Source: Nitrospina sp052156635 (lineage in GTDB: Bacteria; Nitrospinota; Nitrospinia; Nitrospinales; Nitrospinaceae). Taken from it: a stretch of 64,000 nucleotides of DNA. Position numbers and translations under genes: made by a program. Below the pieces are notes generated by a model. That model ran no database searches. It saw only the letters and a list, made by a program, of their open reading frames with translations, and was not told where the DNA came from. The stretch spans positions 124,001 through 188,000 of the forward strand of contig NZ_JBQKUO010000003.1 of the NCBI RefSeq assembly GCF_052156635.1, written 5' to 3'. Of the stretch, positions 7,635 to 16,189 are shown piece by piece (the first letter of the stretch is position 1; every line of letters begins with the position of its first letter).

Positions 7635-9053
7635 ATGAAATCCGAATCCGACGCCCCCCAATCCATCTACCTCATCGCCGTCTGCGGCACCGGGATGGCT
7701 TCGCTCGCGGGCCTGCTCAAAAAATCCGGCCACAGGGTGCTGGGCTCCGACGCCAACATCTACCCGCCGATGAGCACGCTGCTGGAACAGATGGGCATCG
7801 AGATTCGCCCCGGCTACCACGCGGACAACATCACAAACGACATCGACCTCGTTGTCATCGGCAACGCGGTCTCGAAGGACAACGCGGAAGTCGTCGCCGT
7901 CCAAAAAGCGGGCATCCCCTACATCTCCTTCCCGCAGGCCCTGGCGCGGTTCTTCCTGGAAGGACGCACGTCGCTCGTGGTCACCGGCACGCACGGCAAA
8001 ACGACGACCACGGCGCTCCTCGCGTGGGTGTTCGAGGCGGCAGGACGCAAGCCGGGCTTCATGGTCGGCGGCTGGCACAAGAATTTCGACAGCAACCACC
8101 AGGTGCCGGAAGGCGACTTTTTCATCACCGAGGGCGACGAATACGACACGGCGTTCTTCGACAAGGGACCGAAGTTCCTGCACTACCGCCCGCACGGCGC
8201 GATACTGACCGGCATCGAGTTCGACCACGCGGACATCTACCGCGACCTCGACCACATCAAGGACGCCTTCCGCCGTTTCGTGGAAACCGTTGACCCGGAG
8301 GGCTTCCTTCTGGTGGAATGTTCCGATGGCAACGTCAAGGACGTGCTGGAGGGCGCGCGCTGCAAGGTGGAGACCTACGGCTTCTCCAAAGACGCGGACT
8401 GGCACATCGCTTCGTTCACCTGTAATGACGGCACCAGCGAGTTCGACCTGCACCATCAGGGACGTTACATCGCGCGGTTTTCCCTGCCGATGATCGGCTG
8501 GCACAACGTGCTCAACTGCGCGGCGGTGGTGGCGGTGGCGCACAACTCCGGAATTTCGGTGGAAGAGATCGCCTCGGCCCTGCCTTTCTTCAAAGGCATC
8601 AAGCGGCGGCAGGAGGTGATGGGCGAGGCGAACGGCGTGGTGGTGATCGACGATTTCGCGCACCACCCGACGGCGATCGACCTCACTCTCGACGCGGTGA
8701 AGGAAGCGTGGCCGGGGCGCACGCTGTGGGCGGTGTTCGAGCCGCGCTCAGCCACGTCCAAGCGCAACGTGTTTCAGTCGCGCTTTCCCGACAGCTTCCT
8801 GAAAGCGGACAGGACGGTGATCGCGGCCGTGCCTGCACCGGAAAAAATCAAGGACGATGAACGGCTGGACCCCGCCGCCGTCGCCGAGGCACTGCAGGCG
8901 CGCGGCAAAGAGGCCTGGCATATTGAAACGGTGGCGGATATCGTGGACCATATCGCGCAACACCACACGTCGAACGACGTCGTGCTGGTGATGTCGTCCG
9001 GCGGCTTCGACGGCATTCACCGGAAACTGCTCGACCGGCTGGGAGCACAATGA
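7635..9053 (+). CDS. mpl: UDP-N-acetylmuramate:L-Ala-gamma-D-Glu-meso-DAP ligase
   Basis: A Mur-ligase-family enzyme that reattaches recycled murein tripeptide to UDP-MurNAc in the cytoplasm. The N-terminal Rossmann motif 'CGTGMASLAG' is at residues 17-26. The ATP-binding P-loop GTHGKTTT is at 118-125. The Mur central signature ('ITEGDEYDTAFFDKGPKF') and the C-terminal domain ('VIDDFAHHPTAI', 'FEPRSATSKRN') are intact. The EGDEYDTAFFD and 'KFLHY' signatures separate Mpl from MurC. I chose ATG 7635 because the in-frame TTG at 7596 is part of the -35 promoter element. The last four bases overlap the next start (ATGA), so the following gene is translationally coupled. Confidence 0.93.
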   Translation: MKSESDAPQSIYLIAVCGTGMASLAGLLKKSGHRVLGSDANIYPPMSTLLEQMGIEIRPGYHADNITNDIDLVVIGNAVSKDNAEVVAVQKAGIPYISFPQALARFFLEGRTSLVVTGTHGKTTTTALLAWVFEAAGRKPGFMVGGWHKNFDSNHQVPEGDFFITEGDEYDTAFFDKGPKFLHYRPHGAILTGIEFDHADIYRDLDHIKDAFRRFVETVDPEGFLLVECSDGNVKDVLEGARCKVETYGFSKDADWHIASFTCNDGTSEFDLHHQGRYIARFSLPMIGWHNVLNCAAVVAVAHNSGISVEEIASALPFFKGIKRRQEVMGEANGVVVIDDFAHHPTAIDLTLDAVKEAWPGRTLWAVFEPRSATSKRNVFQSRFPDSFLKADRTVIAAVPAPEKIKDDERLDPAAVAEALQARGKEAWHIETVADIVDHIAQHHTSNDVVLVMSSGGFDGIHRKLLDRLGAQ

Positions 9054-10147
9054 ACACGCTTGGAAAACTGAAACTCGATCTGATGGGACGCGGCGTCGTG
9101 TTGCCTGAGGCAGTGCGCAGGGACGAACTCGTCGCCGCCTCGATGTACAAGGACCGTGGCCGCGACGAGCTGGCATTCCTGCTGTCGGAGGATTTCTTCG
9201 TGCGCGCGGCGGTACAAACGGAGGGCGCGGACAGCCCGACGCTTCATATCGAGAAAGACCGCTTCGTGCTCAGCCACGGCCCGAACGAAACCGGCGTGCG
9301 CCTCATCCCGCCACCGCAGTTTTTGCAGGTGGCCGATCCGGCGAAAAAACCGGTGGCGGCGAACATCCAGATGGACGGCTACTGCCTGAACCTGTTCCTG
9401 CGCGCCGACCCCAAAACCGAAAAGCTGAACATGCCGGAACGTGACATCATCGCCCTCATCCGTTCGGCGTTCGAGGAAGGCGTGGCCGACCTCGTGCAGT
9501 TGAACCTCGAGTTCTGCGAAAAGGAAGACCGCTGTCTGCACGCCATGACGCCGGTGATGAAAAGCATCAAGAAAAACTTCCGCACCTTCGTCGCCCTGCG
9601 CGGGTTCCTTCCGGACGACCTGGCGACCATCGACCACATGTACGCCGCCGGGGTGGACATCATGGTGTTCGCATTCACCGGGGCGGGTGCGTCGCAGGGA
9701 AAAGAACAACGCGCGCTGGAATATTCGACGGGCGTGTTCACGCCCGGTTCGGTGTTCATCGAGGTCGGGTTCGGGCACGGCGACCTGTCGGCGGTGCAGG
9801 ACCAGATCTCCCAGCTGACGAAAATGGGCGTGATCCCTCTGCTCAAACTGCCGGAAGACGGCGTGCGCGATAAAGCCGAGTTCGAGCGCATCCACACGCT
9901 GGTAGAGCATCTCGCAAAGAGCGCGCAGAAGGATCGCCTCAACCTCAAATGGCTGTACCCGTCCGGGCGGATGGTGACGCCGCTCGACGCGCCGTTTTTC
10001 ATGGAGCCGCCGGAGACCGCGCGGCTGGCCCTGCGGCCCGTGTACAAATCGCGCCTCGGCCGCACCGCGCTGGAAGGCTTCGCCGCCCTGCGCCGTAAAT
10101 TGCGCGTCAAGAACATCAGCGATTCGTACGAGTCCGCCGGACTGTAA
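9050..10147 (+). CDS. Uncharacterised radical-SAM-like barrel protein without the Cys motif
   Basis: I do not recognise a named family. The 365-residue protein overlaps mpl by 4 bases (ATGA) and so is co-translated with it. From residue about 110 onward it alternates strands and helices like a TIM-type half barrel ('GVADLVQLNLEF', 'TFVALRGFLPDDLATIDHMYAAGVDIMVFAFTG', 'SVFIEVGFGHGDLSAVQDQISQLTKMGVIPLLKL'). This resembles the core of biotin-synthase-type radical SAM enzymes. The CxxxCxxC cluster motif is absent; only scattered single Cys residues occur (for example in DGYCLN and EFCEKEDRC). It may be an inactive paralogue or partner of the radical SAM protein encoded about 100 bases downstream. 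Confidence 0.65.
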   Translation: MNTLGKLKLDLMGRGVVLPEAVRRDELVAASMYKDRGRDELAFLLSEDFFVRAAVQTEGADSPTLHIEKDRFVLSHGPNETGVRLIPPPQFLQVADPAKKPVAANIQMDGYCLNLFLRADPKTEKLNMPERDIIALIRSAFEEGVADLVQLNLEFCEKEDRCLHAMTPVMKSIKKNFRTFVALRGFLPDDLATIDHMYAAGVDIMVFAFTGAGASQGKEQRALEYSTGVFTPGSVFIEVGFGHGDLSAVQDQISQLTKMGVIPLLKLPEDGVRDKAEFERIHTLVEHLAKSAQKDRLNLKWLYPSGRMVTPLDAPFFMEPPETARLALRPVYKSRLGRTALEGFAALRRKLRVKNISDSYESAGL

Positions 10148-10214
10148 GTTCCTGTAAGGTTTCCTCCCCCGCTTCGACTCATCCTCACGCGGCCCCGATC
10201 CGGCCCTAATGGAG

Positions 10215-10244
10215 TTGATCCGCAAAATCCCTTTCTGTTAGGAT
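10215..10244 (+). promoter_or_regulatory. Predicted promoter of the radical SAM gene, leaderless
   Basis: TTGATC (10215-10220), 18-base spacer, TAGGAT (10239-10244). The ATG at 10251 lies six bases after the -10 box, at or next to the expected transcription start. Confidence 0.5.
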
Positions 10245-10250
10245 TGCATT

Positions 10251-11159
10251 ATGGAACTCGCACCGAAGGTCCCCATTCCAGAGCAGGCGCCGGTGATCGA
10301 AAAAGTCCCGGAAGTGCCGATGACGGGGCTCGAAACCCTGTGGCTCCAGATCGGCGGCACCCTGTGCAACCTCGCCTGCACGCACTGTTTCATCAGCTGT
10401 CACCCCAAAAACGACACCATCCCGTTCATGACGCTGGAACAGACGCGACTGCGGCTGGAGGAGTCGAAACGGCTCAACGTGCAGGATTACTACATCACCG
10501 GCGGCGAGGTGTTTCTGAACCCGGAGATCTTCGAAATCCTGGAAGCCATTCTCGAATACGGGCCGTGCACCATCCTCACCAACGGCCTGCTGTTGACGCC
10601 GAAACGCGTCGAGCGGCTGGCAGCCATTCAGGACAAGGCCGCGCACGTGATGCATTTCCGCGTCAGCCTCGACAGCCTCGATGAAAAGGAAAACGACGCC
10701 ATCCGCGGCGAAAATTGTTTCCGCCTCGCGCTTCAGGGCATGGCCAACCTGTCGAAAGCGGGTTTTTCGACTCATCTGACGATGGTCCGCAGCTGGGACG
10801 ACGAGGAAGACCCCGTCTGGGAGGAAAAAGCGCTCGCTTTCATGAAAGAGCACCACGTTCCCGACCCGCAGGTGAAGTTTCTTCCCGGCTTCCTGATGGG
10901 CGAACTGGCGCGAACGGAACGCGGTTATCACGAAAACGAACGCGTTACCGAAAAATGTTTCGAAAACTACCCCATCACCAGCCTGCAATGTTCGTCGTCG
11001 CGCATGGCCACTTCCCAGGGTGTGTACGTATGCCCGATCCTCGTTGAAGAACCGTCTGCGAAAATGGGCGACACGCTGGAGGAAACGATGCGCCCGTTTC
11101 CGCTGGATCATCCCGCGTGCTACACCTGCCGGATTTCCGGCATGACCTGCAAAAGCTGA
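10251..11159 (+). CDS. Radical SAM protein
   Basis: The cluster motif CNLACTHC supplies the three Cys ligands (residues 39, 43, 46) of the SAM-binding 4Fe-4S cluster. It is followed by the 'TGGEVFLNPEIFEIL' motif for SAM binding and later barrel strands ('CTILTNGLLLT', 'HFRVSLDSLDE'). The C-terminal 60 residues carry further Cys (CSSSRMA, VYVCPIL, ACYTCRISGMTC) that could hold an auxiliary cluster as in SPASM/twitch proteins. At 302 residues the protein is complete. No ribosome site is visible; a promoter abuts the start. The reaction is unknown; proximity to mpl and the cluster-less homologue-like protein suggests a shared, undefined pathway. Confidence 0.85.
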   Translation: MELAPKVPIPEQAPVIEKVPEVPMTGLETLWLQIGGTLCNLACTHCFISCHPKNDTIPFMTLEQTRLRLEESKRLNVQDYYITGGEVFLNPEIFEILEAILEYGPCTILTNGLLLTPKRVERLAAIQDKAAHVMHFRVSLDSLDEKENDAIRGENCFRLALQGMANLSKAGFSTHLTMVRSWDDEEDPVWEEKALAFMKEHHVPDPQVKFLPGFLMGELARTERGYHENERVTEKCFENYPITSLQCSSSRMATSQGVYVCPILVEEPSAKMGDTLEETMRPFPLDHPACYTCRISGMTCKS

Positions 11160-11198
11160 CCCTTCCTTATACAGCCTGTTTCGCGTTCCCATTTCCGG

Positions 11199-11227
11199 TT
11201 GAGTCCCCCCGGACCGCGTGCTAGCAT
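11199..11227 (+). promoter_or_regulatory. Predicted promoter of the redoxin gene
   Basis: TTGAGT (11199-11204), 17-base spacer, TAGCAT (11222-11227), giving a leader of about 75 bases before the ATG at 11310. Confidence 0.5.
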
Positions 11228-11309
11228 GGATTCATTCCAGAATGCCACGCCCCAACGGGCGTCCGGCTCGCATGCATACCGGATTTTCATCCATAATAAG
11301 GAAAGCACC

Positions 11310-11858
11310 ATGGCATTGGCCCACTCTACGATGGTTCCGCTGGGAACCCAGGCTCCCGACTTTTCCCTGCCCGGCACCGACGGCAAAACTTACTCGCTGG
11401 ACAGTTTTAAAGACATCGAAGTGCTGGTGATCATTTTCATGTGCAACCACTGTCCGTACGTGAAAGCGGTGCTGCCGCGCCTCATCGACCTGCAGAACCA
11501 ATTCGCAGACAAGAGCGTGCAGATCATCGGCATCAATTCGAACGATGCGGTGAAGTACCCGGACGACTCCATGGAAAACATGAAGAAGATCGCGAAGGAA
11601 AAGAACATCCCGTTTCCATACCTGTTCGACGAGACCCAGGCCGTGGCGAAAACGTACGACGCCGTGTGCACACCGGACATTTACGTTTTCGGTCCGGAAC
11701 GGAAACTCCTGTACCGCGGCCGCATCGACGACAACTGGGAGCATCCGGAACAGGTCACACGGCGCGACCTGGAAGACGCCATCAACGCCATCCTCGATGG
11801 TCAGCCCATGCTGGAGGAACAGATTCCTTCGATGGGATGCTCCATCAAATGGAAATGA
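11310..11858 (+). CDS. Thioredoxin-fold redoxin (AhpC/TSA-like)
   Basis: A 182-residue thioredoxin-like protein. 'GTQAPDFSLPGTDGKTYSL' is the typical redoxin N-terminus, and the active site is CNHCPYVK (Cys45 and Cys48) after the strand 'EVLVIIFM'. The cis-Pro region is 'CTPDIYVF'. The CNHCPYV motif marks a well-known redoxin subgroup of uncertain substrate, probably a thiol peroxidase or disulfide reductase in the cytoplasm; no signal peptide is seen. The frame is open further upstream, but ATG 11310 has AAGGAAA at the right distance and begins the conserved domain. The UPF0182 gene follows 20 bases later and is likely co-transcribed. Confidence 0.88.
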   Translation: MALAHSTMVPLGTQAPDFSLPGTDGKTYSLDSFKDIEVLVIIFMCNHCPYVKAVLPRLIDLQNQFADKSVQIIGINSNDAVKYPDDSMENMKKIAKEKNIPFPYLFDETQAVAKTYDAVCTPDIYVFGPERKLLYRGRIDDNWEHPEQVTRRDLEDAINAILDGQPMLEEQIPSMGCSIKWK

Positions 11859-11878
11859 ACGGATAACGAAATAAACTT

Positions 11879-14731
11879 ATGAGACTGTCCCGCAAATGGT
11901 TCGTGGCCCTCGTCGCAGTGGTCCTGTTTTTCCTGCTGTTCACCGAAAAGCTGGTTTCCTTTTATATCGACCTCGTCTGGTTCGAAAAATATGGATTGTT
12001 GTCCGTTATCTGGACCATCCTCGGCTCGCAGTTCGGCTTCGGCTTCCTGTTCGGCGGACTGTTCCTGTTGGTGACGTTCGGCATTCTGCGCCGCGTGTAC
12101 CAGAAAACGTCGCACCTGCCGGTGATCCTCGCCGACCAGACCCGCCGCGACATGCCGTTCCTGGAGATGGTCGCCGACAACCTGAAACCGCTGGTCCTGC
12201 TGTTGCCCCTGATCTTCAGCGTGTTCATCGGCCTTATTGCGGCGGAACGCTGGGACGTGATTCTTAAATTCTTCAATCACGTTCGTTTTGACGAAGCCGA
12301 CCCGATTTTTAATAAAGATTATTCGTTCTACATATTCGTTCTGCCGTTCCTGGAAATGGTCAAGGGCTGGCTGTGGGCGGGACTGGCGTTGATCGGTTTC
12401 GGCGTCTCGCTCATTTACTTTTTCAAACAATATATTTTCCTGTCGCCGAAAGGCTTCGCCACCCTGCCGGAAGCGCGCCGGACTCTGTCGTTGCTGGCCG
12501 CCTTTGCGTTCCTGAACCTGGCCTTCGACATGTACCTGCGTCGCTACGGATTGCTGATCCAGTCCAATTCGCAGGTGGTGGCGGGCATCAGTTATGTCGA
12601 TGACTGGGGCCGCCTCCCGGCGTACAACCTGCTCATCGTTCTGTCTTTCGTCGGCACGGCGCTCAGCATCTTCAACATCAACCGGGAAAACCTGCGCCGC
12701 ATCTTCATCTGGGCCGGCGCGGTGGTGGTGATCTATGCCGTCGGCAACGTGTATCCCGGCCTGTTGACGCGGTTCGTCGTCGCACCCAACGAACTGGAAA
12801 AAGAAACGCCGTATATCGAGCACACCATCGCCGGCACCAACCGCGGTTTCGATTTGAAAGGCGTGGAAGAAAACGTGCTCACCGGCGCCAACACGCTGGA
12901 CGCCGAAGCCGTCCGCAAAAACGATCTGACCATCGAGAACATCCGGTTGTGGGACCAGGCCCCCCTGCTGGACACGCTGGGCCAGATTCAAGAGATCCGC
13001 ACCTACTACCAGTTTAAATCGGTGGATAACGACCGTTACATCCTGGACGGCAAATACCAGCAGACCCTGCTGTCGCCGCGCGAGCTGGATTCCACCAGCC
13101 TGCCCAACCGCACATGGATCAACGAGCACCTGACCTTCACCCACGGCTACGGCCTGTCATTAAGCCCCGTCAACCAGATGACGCCGGAAGGCTTGCCGGT
13201 CCTGCACATCAAGGACATTCCGCCGCAGTCTTCGATCAACTTGCAGGTCACACAGCCGGAAATCTATTACGGAGAGATGACGAATGACTACGTGTTCGTC
13301 AACACCGGAACCGAGGAGTTCGACTACCCCAAAGGCGAAAAGAACGTTTACAAAAACTATGAAGGCAAGGGCGGCATTGCGGTCAACTCCTTCCTGCGCA
13401 AAGTGATGCTGGCGACCCGTTTCAAAACCACCAAGATCCTGTTCTCGAACGACATCTCCAACGAAAGCCATGTGCTGATGTACCGCAACATCACCGAGCG
13501 CGTGCAAACGGTCGCGCCGTTTCTCAAGCTGGACCGGGACCCGTACCTTGTGATCACCGACGCCGGCCGGCTGAAGTGGATCTACGACGCCTACACCACG
13601 AGCGACAAGTTTCCCTACTCGCAGTCGATCCGCGATCCGGAAGTCATCCGCGGCGTCGCCAATTACATCCGCAATTCCGTCAAGATCGTCATCGACGCCT
13701 ACGACGGCGACATGACCTTTTACATCACGGAACCGGACGACCCCATCATCGCCACCTACGCAAAGCTGTTCCCGGCCATGTTCGAGCCGCTGGAGAAAAT
13801 GCCGGACGACCTGCGCAAGCACATCCGCTACCCGGCGGACCTGTTCTCCATCCAGGCGTTCGTGTACGGCACCTATCACATGGAAACGCCGCAGGTGTTC
13901 TACAACAAGGAAGACCAGTGGCAGATTCCCGTGATCGACGGCACGCTGATGCAGCCCTACTACACCATCATGAAACTGCCGAAAAAGGACAAGGAGGAGT
14001 ACATCCTGATGCTGCCCTTCACCCCGCGCAACAAGGAAAACCTGTCGGCGTGGATGGTGGCGCGCAGTGACGGCGCGCACTACGGTAAGATGGCAGCGTA
14101 CACGTTTCCAAAGCAGAAGCTGGTGTACGGGCCGTCGCAGGTCGTGGCGCGCATCAACCAGGACGCGGTGATCTCCCGCCAGATTTCATTGTGGGATCAG
14201 CGTGGGTCCAACGTCATCCAGGGCAACCTGCTGGTCATCCCCGTGGATGAATCGTTGATCTACGTGCGCCCGCTGTACCTGAAGGCGGAAGGGGGCAAGA
14301 TTCCGGAACTGAAACGCGTGATCGTGAGCTATCTGGACCAGGTCGCCATGGAACCCACTCTCCAGCAGGCCCTGGCGAAAATTTTTCCGGGCCTCAGCAC
14401 CCAGGATCTGCCGGATACGATCATCGACGAAAGCGGTGAGAAAAAAGGTGTGATGGCCCGCGCCAAGGTCGAGGCCAAAACCGAAACCGAACAGACCCTG
14501 GCGGCGCCCACGGGCAGTATCGTGCTCAAGAAGTCGGACTACCTGAAGATCAAGGAACACTACCAGCGCGCCCTGCGCTCGCAGAACCTTCTCGACAATG
14601 CGTTTTCGGGCTACAAGGAAGACCTGAAGGATTTGGGGACCCTGCTTGAAAACGCAGAGGTGATGGAGCCATCCGTGGAGAAGAAAAAGAAGGAAGCCAC
14701 CGCTCCGCCGACTGAAACGTCCTCTCCCTGA
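11879..14731 (+). CDS. UPF0182 family membrane protein
   Basis: A 950-residue protein of the UPF0182 (COG1615) family. The N-terminal about 300 residues hold around seven transmembrane helices ('WFVALVAVVLFFLLF', 'GFGFLFGGLFLLVTFGIL', 'LVLLLPLIFSVFIGLIA' and others), with the family hallmark 'VWFEKYGLLSVIWTILGSQ'. The remainder is a large soluble domain ('YIEHTIAGTNRGFDL', 'YGEMTNDYVFVNT', 'YVRPLYLKAE') expected on the outer face. The last about 90 residues are charged, Lys/Glu-rich and probably disordered. Function is unknown across the family. Length and order match relatives, so it is complete. Confidence 0.92.
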   Translation: MRLSRKWFVALVAVVLFFLLFTEKLVSFYIDLVWFEKYGLLSVIWTILGSQFGFGFLFGGLFLLVTFGILRRVYQKTSHLPVILADQTRRDMPFLEMVADNLKPLVLLLPLIFSVFIGLIAAERWDVILKFFNHVRFDEADPIFNKDYSFYIFVLPFLEMVKGWLWAGLALIGFGVSLIYFFKQYIFLSPKGFATLPEARRTLSLLAAFAFLNLAFDMYLRRYGLLIQSNSQVVAGISYVDDWGRLPAYNLLIVLSFVGTALSIFNINRENLRRIFIWAGAVVVIYAVGNVYPGLLTRFVVAPNELEKETPYIEHTIAGTNRGFDLKGVEENVLTGANTLDAEAVRKNDLTIENIRLWDQAPLLDTLGQIQEIRTYYQFKSVDNDRYILDGKYQQTLLSPRELDSTSLPNRTWINEHLTFTHGYGLSLSPVNQMTPEGLPVLHIKDIPPQSSINLQVTQPEIYYGEMTNDYVFVNTGTEEFDYPKGEKNVYKNYEGKGGIAVNSFLRKVMLATRFKTTKILFSNDISNESHVLMYRNITERVQTVAPFLKLDRDPYLVITDAGRLKWIYDAYTTSDKFPYSQSIRDPEVIRGVANYIRNSVKIVIDAYDGDMTFYITEPDDPIIATYAKLFPAMFEPLEKMPDDLRKHIRYPADLFSIQAFVYGTYHMETPQVFYNKEDQWQIPVIDGTLMQPYYTIMKLPKKDKEEYILMLPFTPRNKENLSAWMVARSDGAHYGKMAAYTFPKQKLVYGPSQVVARINQDAVISRQISLWDQRGSNVIQGNLLVIPVDESLIYVRPLYLKAEGGKIPELKRVIVSYLDQVAMEPTLQQALAKIFPGLSTQDLPDTIIDESGEKKGVMARAKVEAKTETEQTLAAPTGSIVLKKSDYLKIKEHYQRALRSQNLLDNAFSGYKEDLKDLGTLLENAEVMEPSVEKKKKEATAPPTETSSP

Positions 14732-14752
14732 CGGGGGCCTGACCCGGAGGGG

Positions 14753-16189
14753 TCACACGTCCGGCGTTTCGCTCCCGAACAGTTGCAGTTGCACCGGTTG
14801 ATGGCCGCGGCCGTCGATGTCCACCGGGTACTGCCCATCAAAACACGCCGAGCAGAACTTACCACTGTCCTCGTCCATCACCTTCAGCATGTTTTCCAGG
14901 TGCAGGTATTCCAGTGAATCCGCCGTGATGAAGTTACGCGTTTCCTCCAGCGTGTGGCGGGAAGCGATCAGTTCGTCCCGGTTGGGCGTATCGATGCCAT
15001 AAAAACAGGGGAACAGGGTCGGCGGTGAACTGATGCGTACGTGCACCTCCTTCGCTCCGGCATCGCGCACCATCTTCACGATCTTGCGGCTGGTGGTGCC
15101 GCGCACGATGGAATCGTCGATGATGATCACCCGCTTTCCCGATATCAGTTTCTTCACCGCGTTCAGTTTCACCTTCACGCCGAAGTGACGTATGGGAGAC
15201 TGCGGTTCGATGAACGTGCGCCCGACGTAGTGATTGCGGATGAGCGCCATTTCGAACGGAATGCCGGATTCTTCCGAGTAGCCGAGCGCGGAGAGATTCC
15301 CCGAGTCCGGCACCGGCACCACGATGTCCGCATCCACCGGAGACTGGTTCGCCAGAGCTTTTCCCATGCGCTTGCGCACCGAATAGGTGTACTCGCCGAA
15401 AATCAGACTGTCCGGCCGGGCAAAATAGATGTGTTCGAAAATACACCGCCGCGTCTCCTTCCGCTGGAACGGGAAAAAGGACTGCAACCCGTCTTCGTTG
15501 AGGAGAATGACTTCACCCGGCTGGACCTCCCGCAGGTATTCCGCTTCTATGAGGTCCATGACACAGGATTCCGATGCCACGATGTACGCGCCATCGAGCA
15601 TGCCCAGGCACAGCGGGCGGAACCCGTGCGGATCGCGGGCCACGACAACTTCGTGTTCGGTCATCAGCGCCAGCGAATACGCCCCCTGCACTCCCGCCAG
15701 CGCCTCGATCACACGGTTGACGAAAAGTTCCTGGTGGCTGTGTGCGATGAGGTGGACGATCACCTCGCTGTCGTTGCTGGACTGGAAGATCGCGCCTTCA
15801 TCGACCAGCGCTTCGCGGATCTGGTCGGCGTTCACCAGGTTGCCGTTGTGGGCAAGCGCCATCGATCCTTTGGCGTAGTTGATGAGGCAGGGCTGGGCGT
15901 TGACGATCTGGCTCACGCCCGCGGTGGAATAACGGTTGTGGCCGATAGCGATGTTGCCGGGAAGTTTTTTTATGCGCTGGGAGGTGAAGATGTCCGCCAC
16001 CAGGCCCATGCCCAGTTCGACGTACATCTTGCCGCGGTCGCTGGTGGCAATGCCCGCGCTCTCCTGCCCCCGGTGCTGAAGGGCATAGAGACCGAGGTAA
16101 ACGAGGTTGGCCGCTTCGGGGTGACCGTACACAGCCACCACGCCGCATTCCTCGTGAAATTTGTCGTTAGCGGGAAACTCGACTGGCAT
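14753..16189 (-). CDS. purF: Amidophosphoribosyltransferase
   Basis: First committed enzyme of de novo purine synthesis: PRPP plus glutamine to phosphoribosylamine. The class II glutaminase domain starts at Cys15 after a short propeptide (FHEEC), followed by 'LQHRGQESAGIAT' and 'GHNRYSTAG'. The phosphoribosyltransferase domain holds the PRPP loop 'VIIIDDSIVRGTTSRK'. The C-terminal Cys pairs ('FPCFYGIDTP', 'GKFCSACFDG') are those that bind a 4Fe-4S cluster in Bacillus-type PurF. 478 residues is normal. Last gene of purS-purQ-purL-purF; its ATG lies 23 bases inside purL, implying coupled translation. Convergent with the UPF0182 gene. Confidence 0.97.
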   Translation of the reverse strand: MPVEFPANDKFHEECGVVAVYGHPEAANLVYLGLYALQHRGQESAGIATSDRGKMYVELGMGLVADIFTSQRIKKLPGNIAIGHNRYSTAGVSQIVNAQPCLINYAKGSMALAHNGNLVNADQIREALVDEGAIFQSSNDSEVIVHLIAHSHQELFVNRVIEALAGVQGAYSLALMTEHEVVVARDPHGFRPLCLGMLDGAYIVASESCVMDLIEAEYLREVQPGEVILLNEDGLQSFFPFQRKETRRCIFEHIYFARPDSLIFGEYTYSVRKRMGKALANQSPVDADIVVPVPDSGNLSALGYSEESGIPFEMALIRNHYVGRTFIEPQSPIRHFGVKVKLNAVKKLISGKRVIIIDDSIVRGTTSRKIVKMVRDAGAKEVHVRISSPPTLFPCFYGIDTPNRDELIASRHTLEETRNFITADSLEYLHLENMLKVMDEDSGKFCSACFDGQYPVDIDGRGHQPVQLQLFGSETPDV

